Source: Pseudobutyrivibrio xylanivorans (lineage in GTDB: Bacteria; Bacillota; Clostridia; Lachnospirales; Lachnospiraceae). Taken from it: a DNA stretch of 64,000 bases. The stretch lies in the NCBI RefSeq assembly GCF_010906925.1, contig NZ_VTVE01000002.1, positions 1-64,000 of the forward strand, written 5' to 3'. Of the stretch, positions 1-7,689 are shown in pieces. Made by a program: the position numbers and the translations under genes. Numbering within the stretch: position 1 is the stretch's first letter; each line of letters starts with the position of its first letter. The notes beneath the pieces are model-generated. The model worked only from the letters and a program-made list of their open reading frames with translations. It was not told the DNA's origin and searched no databases.

Positions 1-128
<128 letters not shown>

Positions 129-365
129 AATCATGACTTTTTGTTCACGAAGTGAAGCAAAAAGTTATGCAAGTAGCGAACTTGTTCGCTACAATAAGTT
201 CAATCGCTAGTCAAAATAAATCTGACTTTACTAATAAAGGTTTTTGTTTCGTCTTAGAAACTAAATGAATTTCAAGGATACATGTTTTAAAAACTTGTAT
301 TAATTCAAGGTTTGTTTCACTGTTCAGTTATCAATCTTCGCTTTGTTGTTGCCCTCAGCAGCAAC
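129..365 (-). other. 16S rRNA leader region
   Basis: This is about 235 nt of AT-rich transcribed leader between the most proximal rRNA promoter and the 16S 5' end. A segment near 320-345 reads, on the minus strand, TTGATAACTGAACAGTG, which resembles the leader sequences ahead of clostridial rRNA operons that carry antitermination (boxA-like) and processing signals. I see no coding potential. The boxA assignment is a guess. Confidence 0.5.
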
Positions 366-371
366 TCGTTT

Positions 372-400
372 ATACTATCATGTCGCAAGCTTTTTGTCAA
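372..400 (-). promoter_or_regulatory. rRNA promoter, proximal
   Basis: A perfect -35 TTGACA (395-400) and a -10 TAGTAT (372-377) are separated by 17 bp, read leftward toward the 16S gene. It is the innermost of three similarly built promoters. Confidence 0.85.
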
Positions 401-474
401 CAACTTTTTTATTTATTTTTTCTTGACTTTCTTAGGAAAATCAAGGGCTGAAGCTCTCTCGAGTCAGCTTGTAT

Positions 475-503
475 ATAGTATCAAGTGGATGGCTTTTTGT
501 CAA
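475..503 (-). promoter_or_regulatory. rRNA promoter, middle
   Basis: -35 TTGACA (498-503), 17 bp spacer, -10 TACTAT (475-480). The bases around the -35 (GACAAAAAGC) repeat those of the proximal promoter, so the two look like a duplication. Confidence 0.85.
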
Positions 504-588
504 GCACTTTTTACTAAATTTTTTCAGCTGATTTTGTGAGATATCACACGCTTTTTCAAGGTGTTCTCGCTCACGCGACAGCTTGTTT

Positions 589-617
589 ATAATAGCAAGG
601 AGACAACTAAATGTCAA
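589..617 (-). promoter_or_regulatory. rRNA promoter, distal
   Basis: -35 TTGACA (612-617), 17 bp spacer, -10 TATTAT (589-594). It lies only 17 bp past the stop codon of the threonine aldolase gene, so any read-through from that gene would also feed the rRNA operon. Confidence 0.85.
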
Positions 618-633
618 CAGCTTTTTTCAAATT

Positions 634-1656
634 TTATAAGATTTTTTTTAGAGCTTCAACAGAGGCTTTTTCAGTGGCCCAACTGGTGGCAATTCTGATG
701 ACTGTATGAGCCTCGTCATACTTCTCCCAGAAGCCATAAGCTACCTCTTTTTTAAGGTCCTCTAGCTTACTATTTTCCATTACAACAAATATCTGGTTAG
801 TAGGATTCTCCATATAGAGGTGGTACCCCTTCTTTTTCAAATCCTCTCTTATAGTATTAGCATGTGCAATTGCATTCTTTCCCATCTGCATATAAAGGTC
901 ATCTGTAAATAATGCATCAAACTGAACACCAAGTAGTCTTCCCTTCGCAAGAAGAGCTCCATGCTGCTTAATCTGAGTAATCATATGCTTAGGTGTATTA
1001 CCCTTGGTGAAAACAATAGCCTCTCCAAATAGAGCTCCGACTTTTGTTCCTCCTATATAAAATACATCTGCATATGAAGCAATATCTTCCATAGAAAGAT
1101 CATCCTGTGCTGCAAGACCATAAGCTAGTCTAGCCCCATCTATAAATAGAGGTATATTGTATTCCTTACATATAGAAGAAACAGCTTCTAATTCATCTCG
1201 TGAATAGAGGGTTCCATACTCTGTTGGATATGATATATAAACCATCCCAGGATTCACCATATGCTCTGCACTATCGTCAGCATAATGGTCCACAAGCATT
1301 TGTTTTAATTCTGTCGCATCAATCTTGCCTTCATGGCCAGGAATAGTTATTACCTTGTGACCGCTATATTCAATGGCGCCAGCCTCATGAACTGCCACAT
1401 GACCAGTTGCAGCTGCTACAACACCATCATAATTAGAAAGCATAGAATCAATTACAACCTGATTAGTCTGTGTACCTCCAACCAAGAAGTAGATATCAGC
1501 ATCTGGGCAATTTATATAATCGCGAATCTTAGCCTTGGCCTGTTGGCAGAACTCGTCTTCTCCATATCCTGGTGTAGACACCATATTAGTTTTCGAAAGA
1601 GCTTCCAAAACCTTTGGGTGACATCCTTCAGCATAGTCGCAAGAAAAATAAAGCAT
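634..1656 (-). CDS. ltaE: Low-specificity L-threonine aldolase family protein
   Basis: A 340-residue PLP-dependent aldolase of the beta-eliminating lyase fold, expected to cleave L-threonine or allo-threonine to glycine and acetaldehyde in the cytosol. The N-terminus has SCDYAEGCHP, the cofactor aspartate region is IDGARLAYGL, and the likely PLP lysine is in GGTKVGALFGE (near residue 206). The start is taken at the ATG at 1656 because GGAGG lies 8 nt upstream. A TTG five codons earlier would place that GGAGG inside the gene. It is separated from tRNA-Ser by the tRNA terminator and ends just before the rRNA promoters. Family assignment is firm; exact substrate preference is not known. Confidence 0.9.
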   Translation of the reverse strand: MLYFSCDYAEGCHPKVLEALSKTNMVSTPGYGEDEFCQQAKAKIRDYINCPDADIYFLVGGTQTNQVVIDSMLSNYDGVVAAATGHVAVHEAGAIEYSGHKVITIPGHEGKIDATELKQMLVDHYADDSAEHMVNPGMVYISYPTEYGTLYSRDELEAVSSICKEYNIPLFIDGARLAYGLAAQDDLSMEDIASYADVFYIGGTKVGALFGEAIVFTKGNTPKHMITQIKQHGALLAKGRLLGVQFDALFTDDLYMQMGKNAIAHANTIREDLKKKGYHLYMENPTNQIFVVMENSKLEDLKKEVAYGFWEKYDEAHTVIRIATSWATEKASVEALKKIL

Positions 1657-1744
1657 ATCCTTTTCCTCCAAATCACATATTGAATTTAGACTAGCTCAAA
1701 ATTCATTAAAACACAACTATATTTTATGCAAGTATATATACAAC

Positions 1745-1772
1745 AAAAAAGGCAACCACTATTGTGATTGCC
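1745..1772 (-). terminator. Intrinsic terminator of tRNA-Ser
   Basis: On the minus strand a 9-bp stem GGCAATCAC/GTGGTTGCC with a 4-nt loop is followed by six T. It lies directly after the tRNA. Confidence 0.9.
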
Positions 1773-1779
1773 TATCAAG

Positions 1780-1865
1780 CGGAGAGGGTGGGATTCGAAC
1801 CCACGCGCCCTTGCGGACAAACGGTTTTCAAGACCGCCTCGTTATGACCACTTCGATACCTCTCC
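1780..1865 (-). tRNA. tRNA-Ser (anticodon UGA)
   Basis: A class II tRNA. The acceptor stem GGAGAGG pairs with CCTCTCC, the anticodon loop CTTGAAA gives UGA, there is a long variable arm, and the T loop is GGTTCGAATCC. The discriminator base is G and CCA is not encoded. It has its own promoter and terminator. Confidence 0.96.
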
Positions 1866-1899
1866 ATATTCTGTTATGCATCTCTCGGACACGAATAGT

Positions 1900-1928
1900 A
1901 TAATATCATCCAACACATCAGATGTCAA
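1900..1928 (-). promoter_or_regulatory. Promoter of tRNA-Ser
   Basis: -35 TTGACA (1923-1928), 17 bp, -10 TATTAT (1900-1905), about 35 nt before the tRNA 5' end. Confidence 0.8.
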
Positions 1929-2004
1929 CAAAAAAGATGTAAGTTTTTTCTAAAATCCTTGAATTCAGAAAATTGCGACAACGCTAGGATTTAAGGCTAT
2001 TTTT

Positions 2005-2691
2005 CTACCTCCTTTTCAGGATGGCTTCTCCGAATGCAGCATCCTCAGGTGTGGTCACTTTTATATTCATATAGGAACCCTCTATCATATGAACCTCATG
2101 GTCTGTAGCCATCTCAACAATCATAGCATCATCCGTGATAGAGCTATCTGCTGTAGGGATAATCTTGTCATAGGCGCCACGGATAAGATTGTACTCAAAA
2201 CACTGTGGAGTCTGTACAATCCACACATTACTTCTATCAGGTGTATCAAGAACCTTGCGATGAGAGTCAGTAACTTTAACAGTATCCTTGGATGGCATAC
2301 CTACTACACAGGACTCATACAAGGCTACAGAAGACATGCAGCGGTGAATAATATCTACTGTAACAAAAGCTCTTGCACAATCATGTATTAAAACATAGCC
2401 ATCGTCAACAGCCTTAAGACCAGCGTATACAGAGTTGTATCTCTCCTCACCGCCCTCAACGATAGCAACGCACTTATCAATATGATATTTCTCAATGATT
2501 TCCTTGCGACACTTCTCAACATCTCCAGGCGCTACAACAAGAACAATCTGAGTCACCTTGCTCTCTTGAAATGTTCGTAAACAATGAACCATCAATGGTG
2601 CATCGCCTATCTTCATGTACTGTTTTGGTATTTCCTGTTCCATTCTCTTGCCACTGCCTGCTGCAAGAACTATCGCTGTAAACTTGTTCAT
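2005..2691 (-). CDS. ispD: 2-C-methyl-D-erythritol 4-phosphate cytidylyltransferase
   Basis: A 228-residue nucleotidyltransferase of the MEP isoprenoid pathway; it couples MEP to CTP to give CDP-ME. The N-terminal nucleotide loop AAGSGKRM, KQY, and the VLIHDCARAFV and QTPQ motifs are all in place. The family usually has HDAARP; the Cys and Ala here are a mild variation. It follows tsaD by about 48 nt in the same direction and is probably the last gene of that operon. No other MEP gene is in the window. Confidence 0.95.
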   Translation of the reverse strand: MNKFTAIVLAAGSGKRMEQEIPKQYMKIGDAPLMVHCLRTFQESKVTQIVLVVAPGDVEKCRKEIIEKYHIDKCVAIVEGGEERYNSVYAGLKAVDDGYVLIHDCARAFVTVDIIHRCMSSVALYESCVVGMPSKDTVKVTDSHRKVLDTPDRSNVWIVQTPQCFEYNLIRGAYDKIIPTADSSITDDAMIVEMATDHEVHMIEGSYMNIKVTTPEDAAFGEAILKRR

Positions 2692-2739
2692 TATTGTTCC
2701 CTTTTAGTATTCTAAGTAAGCCATAAAACAATAGTTACA

Positions 2740-3765
2740 TTAACGTTCTCCTAATTTTAAATTAGGTATCGCATTTAAATCCCAGCCATCTCTTCGGCCA
2801 GCCAAATATTCATAATACGCTGCCGCGCCAATCATAGCTGCGTTGTCTGTACATAGTATTGGAGATGGGTGGTAAAATTTCACGCCCTTTTCCTGGCACA
2901 TTTTTTCCATTGCATTTCTAAGGGTTTGGTTGGATGCAACTCCACCTGCTATTGCAAATTTATCCATGCCAAACTCATCTATAGCACGAGCCGCATGGTC
3001 ACAAAGAGTATCTATAACAGTCTGTTGGAAAGAGGCTGCTATATCTGCTTCGTTAACAGTCTCGCCCTTCATCTGCACTCCATTAATATAATTCAATACT
3101 TGAGATTTTAAACCACTAAAGGAAAAATCATATAGCTCATCCGTAACCTTAGGTCGTGTAAACTGAATAGCAAAAGGATTACCATCATGAGCTGCCTTTT
3201 CTACCTTCGGTCCACCTGGATAACCAAGACCTATAGCACGAGCCACCTTGTCAAAGGCTTCTCCTGCGGCATCATCTCTAGTACGACCAAGTATTTCGTA
3301 TTTGCCATAATCAGATACACGCACAAGATGTGTATGACCACCAGAAACCACCAGGCATAAAAACGGTGGTTCTAAATCTTTGTTTTCTATGTAGTTAGCA
3401 CTTATGTGGCCCTCGATATGATGAACGCCAATAAGAGGCTTTCCTGTGGCAAACGCAATAGCCTTGGCCTCTGCCACGCCTACAAGCAACGCTCCAACAA
3501 GGCCAGGGCCATATGTTACTGCTATAGCATCCATGTCCTCAAGGCCCATATCCGCCTCTTCTAAAGCCTTCTCTATAACTTGATTAATTCTCTCTATATG
3601 CTTTCTAGAAGCAATCTCTGGAACAACTCCCCCATACAATGTATGAAGAGGAATCTGTGTAGAAATGATATTGCTTCTAACATCCCTTCCATTTACAACA
3701 ACAGCCGCTGCAGTCTCATCGCAGGAGCTCTCTATAGAAAGTATTTTTATTTCTTTAGTATCCAT
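2740..3765 (-). CDS. tsaD: tRNA N6-adenosine threonylcarbamoyltransferase TsaD
   Basis: A 341-residue Kae1/TsaD ATPase-fold enzyme that transfers the threonylcarbamoyl group to A37 of ANN-decoding tRNAs. Metal-binding His residues are in HHIEGHISA (H116, H120), with SSCDET near the N-terminus and the glycine-rich VSGGHTHLV and AGGVASN motifs. The length is normal. The start overlaps the end of the upstream gene by 11 nt, indicating translational coupling. It works with TsaB and TsaE, both encoded upstream in the same operon. Confidence 0.97.
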   Translation of the reverse strand: MDTKEIKILSIESSCDETAAAVVVNGRDVRSNIISTQIPLHTLYGGVVPEIASRKHIERINQVIEKALEEADMGLEDMDAIAVTYGPGLVGALLVGVAEAKAIAFATGKPLIGVHHIEGHISANYIENKDLEPPFLCLVVSGGHTHLVRVSDYGKYEILGRTRDDAAGEAFDKVARAIGLGYPGGPKVEKAAHDGNPFAIQFTRPKVTDELYDFSFSGLKSQVLNYINGVQMKGETVNEADIAASFQQTVIDTLCDHAARAIDEFGMDKFAIAGGVASNQTLRNAMEKMCQEKGVKFYHPSPILCTDNAAMIGAAAYYEYLAGRRDGWDLNAIPNLKLGER

Positions 3766-4339
3766 TTATTTCATCCTTTGTAGCCAATCTCCAGGTAAGG
3801 ATTTTCCAATTACCATCTTTGTCCTTCCTCAAGCAAAAGTCCTCGTATGTACGGTCGTATGAGCTGCCCTCTCTGATAAAATAATATACAGATATGAACG
3901 CACAGTCATAACCATTAACCTTTTTGTACTGGACCTCTTTGGAATCACTGATAGTCGCTGAGACTATAGTCCTAGATCTGTTATGAAAATCCTCTATCTC
4001 CATAGAAAGAGAGGCTAAATATGTATCTCTAGGGTTGTATGCTAAAAGCTCGTCATCCATTAGCATACGAGCCTGATCTGCCATCTTCTCAAGCTCCTCC
4101 TGAGTGTAATCCTCACTATAATAGGCCGTAATAATTCGATTGTACCATTTGACAACTGCACGGGCTGTAGCAGGATAATCTGATTTAAAATTCTTATTGA
4201 TAATAGCCTGAACCTCAGATACCTCAGTAGCTTCTTCAGCTTTGGACTGAGAGTTTCTTTTAGACAAATAGGCATAGTATCCCACAACCAGGGATACCAT
4301 ACAGATTACCGCTATTCCAATTCGCAGTACCTTTCTCAT
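3755..4339 (-). CDS. Membrane-anchored protein of unknown function (NTF2-like C-terminus)
   Basis: 194 residues. One N-terminal membrane helix (about residues 6-25) is followed by a soluble extracytoplasmic domain whose C-terminal part ([24 protein letters not shown]) looks like an NTF2-like or SnoaL-like beta sheet. I do not recognise a functional motif. Similar small anchored proteins (I believe named DUF6715) occur beside tsaD in Lachnospiraceae, but that name is from memory. The ATG start at 4339 is chosen because GGAGGAG precedes it by 4-5 nt; the stop of rnz overlaps that Shine-Dalgarno sequence. Confidence 0.75.
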   Translation of the reverse strand: MRKVLRIGIAVICMVSLVVGYYAYLSKRNSQSKAEEATEVSEVQAIINKNFKSDYPATARAVVKWYNRIITAYYSEDYTQEELEKMADQARMLMDDELLAYNPRDTYLASLSMEIEDFHNRSRTIVSATISDSKEVQYKKVNGYDCAFISVYYFIREGSSYDRTYEDFCLRKDKDGNWKILTWRLATKDEINGY

Positions 4340-4340
4340 A

Positions 4341-5252
4341 TTACTCCTCCGCAAAATCTAGCTCTAAGAACTTGCCGTCTTCTCCAAGCTCAGCCTGTGG
4401 AAATATATCACAGACAGCTTTCATATATCGCTTGTGTCCCGTCATAGATGGTGAAAAATGAGTAAGCCAAAGCTTGGATACATTTGCATCCTTAGCAACC
4501 TTTGCTGCCTCATAGAAAGTCATGTGTTTATTCTTTTTTGCCTTAGCCAGCTTTTCCTCTTCTGCGTACATGCCCTCGCAAATAAGAAGGTCCGAATCCT
4601 TAGCCCCATCAACAAGAGATGCGGTAGGTCTCGTGTCAGTACAATATGTGACCTTAATGCCCTTTCTAGCAGCTCCCATCACCATATCAGGTGTATAGGT
4701 CTTGCCTTCGAGCTCTACATTCTGGCCCTTCTGAAGTGGGTTCCATAGCTGGATTGGAATCCCCATTTCCTTAGCTGCATCAACATTGAAACGGCCCTTT
4801 CTAGGAATCTCAATGCTATAGCCATAACAAAGAACATTATGATTAACCTTGAAAGCATGGATATGATAACCCATTATTTCAATGGTATCTTCCGGCTCTG
4901 TAATCTCATGTAATCTAATTTCAAATGGAAGCTCTGGAGCAATCACCCTAAGGGAATTAACAACTCTCTCAAGCCCCTTTGGTCCAATTATTGTGACCGG
5001 CTCTGTCCTATCTGAATTGCCCATTGATAATAGAAATCCTGGCAAACCGCTAACATGGTCAGCATGATAATGAGTAAGACAGATTATGGAAATAGGGTTA
5101 GGTGAAAAACCTGCTTCCCTTAAAGCCACCTGGGTGCCCTCGCCACAATCTATCAGGAGGCCCTCACCATTGAACCTCATCAAACAGGATGTAAGCCACC
5201 TGTTTGGCAAAGGCAGCATTCCAGCTGTCCCCAACAAACAAACATCTAACAT
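4341..5252 (-). CDS. rnz: Ribonuclease Z family metallo-beta-lactamase protein
   Basis: 303 residues. The metallo-beta-lactamase signature HYHADH is at 61-66, with the CGEGTQ motif just before it and conserved HxxxF and THFSPS near the C-terminus. RNase Z cleaves the 3' trailer of tRNA precursors that lack an encoded CCA, which fits both tRNAs in this window. It lies between rimI and the small membrane protein in the t6A operon, so the cluster holds two tRNA maturation activities. Confidence 0.9.
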   Translation of the reverse strand: MLDVCLLGTAGMLPLPNRWLTSCLMRFNGEGLLIDCGEGTQVALREAGFSPNPISIICLTHYHADHVSGLPGFLLSMGNSDRTEPVTIIGPKGLERVVNSLRVIAPELPFEIRLHEITEPEDTIEIMGYHIHAFKVNHNVLCYGYSIEIPRKGRFNVDAAKEMGIPIQLWNPLQKGQNVELEGKTYTPDMVMGAARKGIKVTYCTDTRPTASLVDGAKDSDLLICEGMYAEEEKLAKAKKNKHMTFYEAAKVAKDANVSKLWLTHFSPSMTGHKRYMKAVCDIFPQAELGEDGKFLELDFAEE

Positions 5253-5295
5253 TTTATATCCTCAAATTCTATTACTCTAGCTAAATAAAAAAGTA

Positions 5296-5739
5296 TTAAT
5301 TCATCTCAAGGCGCATGCATATTGCATCCTCAACTGGATCAGAGTAGAAGTATTTGCGCCTACCTATCTCTTCGAAACCAACTTTCTCATAGAGAGCCTT
5401 GGCCCTTTCGTTAGAGACTCTAACCTCTAAAAAGACTGTATCCACACCTCTTGATGTAAGTTCTCTAAGACTAGCATCAAGAAGAGCTTTTCCAACGCCC
5501 TTGCCTCTATGTGACTCCGCTACAACTATATCAGGTAGCTCAGACTCTGGAACAGTCAAATAAAAAACTGCAAAACCTACACATGAATCTGACTCTGTAG
5601 CAACCATGATAAATGCATGATCTGAATCCATAGCCTCTTTATAAGAATCTCTTGACCAAGGACAACTCATAGAGGAATTTTCTATTTCTACTATAGTATC
5701 CAGGTCTCGGTCATTTGCAAAGCGAAATTCTATACTCAT
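5296..5739 (-). CDS. rimI: Ribosomal-protein-alanine N-acetyltransferase RimI
   Basis: A 147-residue GNAT acetyltransferase. The acetyl-CoA loop ESHRGKGVGKALLD and the C-terminal NERAKALYEKVGFEEIGRR typical of RimI are seen. The start codon overlaps the tsaB stop by 4 nt (ATGA). RimI acetylates the N-terminus of ribosomal protein S18 in other bacteria. The neighbourhood with tsaB and tsaD is the usual one in Firmicutes. Confidence 0.92.
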   Translation of the reverse strand: MSIEFRFANDRDLDTIVEIENSSMSCPWSRDSYKEAMDSDHAFIMVATESDSCVGFAVFYLTVPESELPDIVVAESHRGKGVGKALLDASLRELTSRGVDTVFLEVRVSNERAKALYEKVGFEEIGRRKYFYSDPVEDAICMRLEMN

Positions 5740-6449
5740 TGCAAACTACCTTTCTTTTCAAGACGCTCTCTCTCAGCTTGGGAAAGTCTAAGATACTCAG
5801 GTCTATGATCAGCAGCTGGCTCACATTCACCATTTGCATAGTAAACAGCTCCAAGCGCTGCAACTGATGATGCATGCTGACGATTTACATGAGCTGGAGC
5901 AAATCTATATGGAACCTTTATAATGGATGAAATCATCTCTGCGAATACAGGAGTGCCATCACCTAAGAATGTGACTGGCCTGCCAAGGGAATTAATCTCT
6001 TCTGCAATATCATGAAAATCTACTGCACACTGTTCTTTTAACACATGCAAGCTACCATCCTGGTCGAATTCATATAAGCCTGTGTATACCTGTCCGCGTC
6101 TCGCATCAAGAATCGGACATATAACATCTGAACTGCCCCACATATTATATGCCAATGCATCTACTGTAGGTACAGAAATAATAGGACAGCCAAGAGAAAG
6201 GCCAAGTCCCTTTGCTGTGGCCGATGCAATCCTAAGGCCTGTAAATGAGCCAGGGCCAGCTGCAACAGCAATAGCGTCTATAGAATTAAGATCAAGCTCA
6301 ACCATCTTTGACAACTCATCAAGCATTGGAAGCAATGTCTGCGAGTGTGTCTTTTTATATCCAGTTGTATATTCGCCAATTAAATTATCGTCTTCTACAA
6401 TGGCAACTGAAGCCACTAGCCCAGAGCCGTCTATTCCCAATATTTTCAT
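5736..6449 (-). CDS. tsaB: tRNA threonylcarbamoyladenosine biosynthesis protein TsaB
   Basis: A 237-residue ASKHA-fold protein, paralogue of TsaD without the metal site. It opens with ILGIDGSG and carries GPGSFTGLRI, the conserved TsaB motif near residue 67. It forms the scaffold dimer with TsaD. It starts 3 nt after the tsaE stop and overlaps rimI by 4 nt. The C-terminus ends in the charged PEYLRLSQAERERLEKK typical of the family. Confidence 0.96.
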   Translation of the reverse strand: MKILGIDGSGLVASVAIVEDDNLIGEYTTGYKKTHSQTLLPMLDELSKMVELDLNSIDAIAVAAGPGSFTGLRIASATAKGLGLSLGCPIISVPTVDALAYNMWGSSDVICPILDARRGQVYTGLYEFDQDGSLHVLKEQCAVDFHDIAEEINSLGRPVTFLGDGTPVFAEMISSIIKVPYRFAPAHVNRQHASSVAALGAVYYANGECEPAADHRPEYLRLSQAERERLEKKGSLQ

Positions 6450-6451
6450 AG

Positions 6452-6889
6452 TTATTTCTGTATCTTCTCTACCGTAATCTTGCGGTAATCAAATCCTTTT
6501 TCTAAATTCTTCTCTATTGTAACCTGAGTATAATTATCAGGCAAAATATCCTCTATAAGATTAGCCCACTCGATAAGAGACACTCCATCTCCATAAATGT
6601 AGTCCTCATATCCTATCTCGTCCATCTCCTCTACATCGCCTATACGATATACATCAAAATGGTAAAAAGGAAGCCTACCTGTATCATATACCTGAACTAT
6701 TGTGAAAGTAGGACTACATATAGCCTCATCAATCTCAAGACCCGTAGCAAATCCCTGTGTAAAGACTGTCTTGCCCACTCCCAAATCTCCAATGAGAGTA
6801 AACACCTGTCCTGGGGTGGCCTCTGTTGCGAGACGCTTTCCTAAGGCTTCTGTTTCTTCTGGTGAATTAGTTTCAATAATCTCTATCAT
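6452..6889 (-). CDS. tsaE: tRNA threonylcarbamoyladenosine biosynthesis ATPase TsaE
   Basis: A 145-residue small P-loop ATPase; Walker A GDLGVGKT at 34-41, then the family motifs SPTFT and HFDVYR, and LIEWAN. It drives cycling of the TsaBD complex. Its ATG overlaps the stop of the upstream gene as ATGA. Confidence 0.96.
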   Translation of the reverse strand: MIEIIETNSPEETEALGKRLATEATPGQVFTLIGDLGVGKTVFTQGFATGLEIDEAICSPTFTIVQVYDTGRLPFYHFDVYRIGDVEEMDEIGYEDYIYGDGVSLIEWANLIEDILPDNYTQVTIEKNLEKGFDYRKITVEKIQK

Positions 6890-7389
6890 TTTAATTGTAA
6901 TTTATAATCCTCTACATGATTTGTAATATATTCTTTGATTGAAGAATATTCATTTTCAATATCTGACATTGGAATAATATATGCATTGACTCTATTTGAA
7001 TAGATCAAAAAATATTCCTTCCAAGAAGATACCTTGTAAATGTACTCCCATGGCAACTCTGCAGGCTGCTCTGTAGTAGGTGAGCTAATTAAAATGCCTG
7101 TCTCTGTAAGCTCATAAGTAAGTGGGTGCTGAAATACATCCTGGAGCATTTGATTTTTAACCCTAAGCTTAAGGCTCATAGGGATGTAAAGCAAAAACAC
7201 AATTGCCACAACTGGATACATAACTCTATATGCAAGGGACAGCTGTTGAAAACGTAAAATCCATACTGTAATCAAAAGGACAAACAGTAAAATAGAAAGA
7301 ATCCCCTGATTGGAAGTATATGTGTGATGTAAGTTGTATCTATATAAATCATTCTCTGATATTTTGGTGCTAAACTTAATATTTGTCAT
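6886..7389 (-). CDS. YcxB-like membrane protein
   Basis: 167 residues. Two membrane segments lie close together (about 31-47 and 55-73), followed by a beta-rich cytosolic domain with WEYIYKV and the terminal YITNH that resemble the YcxB C-terminal family. Function is unknown. The ATG at 7389 is preceded by AGGGAG; an upstream in-frame alternative overlaps the promoter and is less likely. It is the first gene of the tsa operon. Confidence 0.75.
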   Translation of the reverse strand: MTNIKFSTKISENDLYRYNLHHTYTSNQGILSILLFVLLITVWILRFQQLSLAYRVMYPVVAIVFLLYIPMSLKLRVKNQMLQDVFQHPLTYELTETGILISSPTTEQPAELPWEYIYKVSSWKEYFLIYSNRVNAYIIPMSDIENEYSSIKEYITNHVEDYKLQLK

Positions 7390-7415
7390 AATCAAAATCT
7401 CCCTATATATAGTGT

Positions 7416-7444
7416 ATTTTACCATAATATACTTCTATATACAA
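7416..7444 (-). promoter_or_regulatory. Possible second promoter of the tsa operon
   Basis: TTGTAT (7439-7444), 17 bp, TAAAAT (7416-7421). It starts in the T-run of the terminator just upstream, so it could start the operon independently of the stronger promoter further out. Confidence 0.5.
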
Positions 7445-7479
7445 AAAAAGAACGAGTCGAAACCCCTTACGACTCATTC
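7443..7479 (-). terminator. Intrinsic terminator ahead of the tsa operon
   Basis: Stem GAATGAGTCG/CGACTCGTTC (one G-T pair) with a 10-nt loop, then seven T on the minus strand. No annotated gene ends just before it, so it closes a short transcript or acts as an attenuator. Confidence 0.85.
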
Positions 7480-7527
7480 TTAAACCATTTCTCCTAAAAA
7501 GCAAACTGTCTGTTACTTTTCTTACTG
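7443..7527 (-). ncRNA. Short transcript: leader or small RNA upstream of ycxB-tsaE
   Basis: A consensus promoter (7534-7562) is followed about 85 nt later by a strong terminator (7443-7479), with no convincing reading frame between them; the only ATG after an AGGAG is followed by one codon and a stop. The layout fits a small RNA of about 85 nt or an attenuated leader for the tRNA-modification operon. Existence is inferred from signals only. Confidence 0.45.
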
Positions 7528-7562
7528 AAATTCAGTATAGGTATCTATGACAAGAATGTCAA
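7523..7562 (-). promoter_or_regulatory. Consensus promoter with overlapping 15-bp palindrome
   Basis: -35 TTGACA (7557-7562), 17 bp, -10 TATACT (7534-7539). A perfect dyad TACTGAA-A-TTCAGTA at 7523-7537 covers the -10 and the start site, the position of a classic operator. A smaller dyad TGACA/TGTCA overlaps the -35. The regulator is unknown. Confidence 0.75.
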
Positions 7563-7689
7563 CAGTTTGAACTATTCAGGGTATTATTTTGTATAAATGC
7601 CACAAAATCTCTGGGCATAATGTGATGATAATACGAAAACCTTTAAGTAAAAATAAAGACCCGTATCCCATATTCTTTCCATGGTTTTG

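Noticed and set aside
312-539. 75-codon plus-strand frame upstream of 16S
   Set aside because: Covers two rRNA promoters; no RBS; Phe/Leu-rich from AT-rich DNA.
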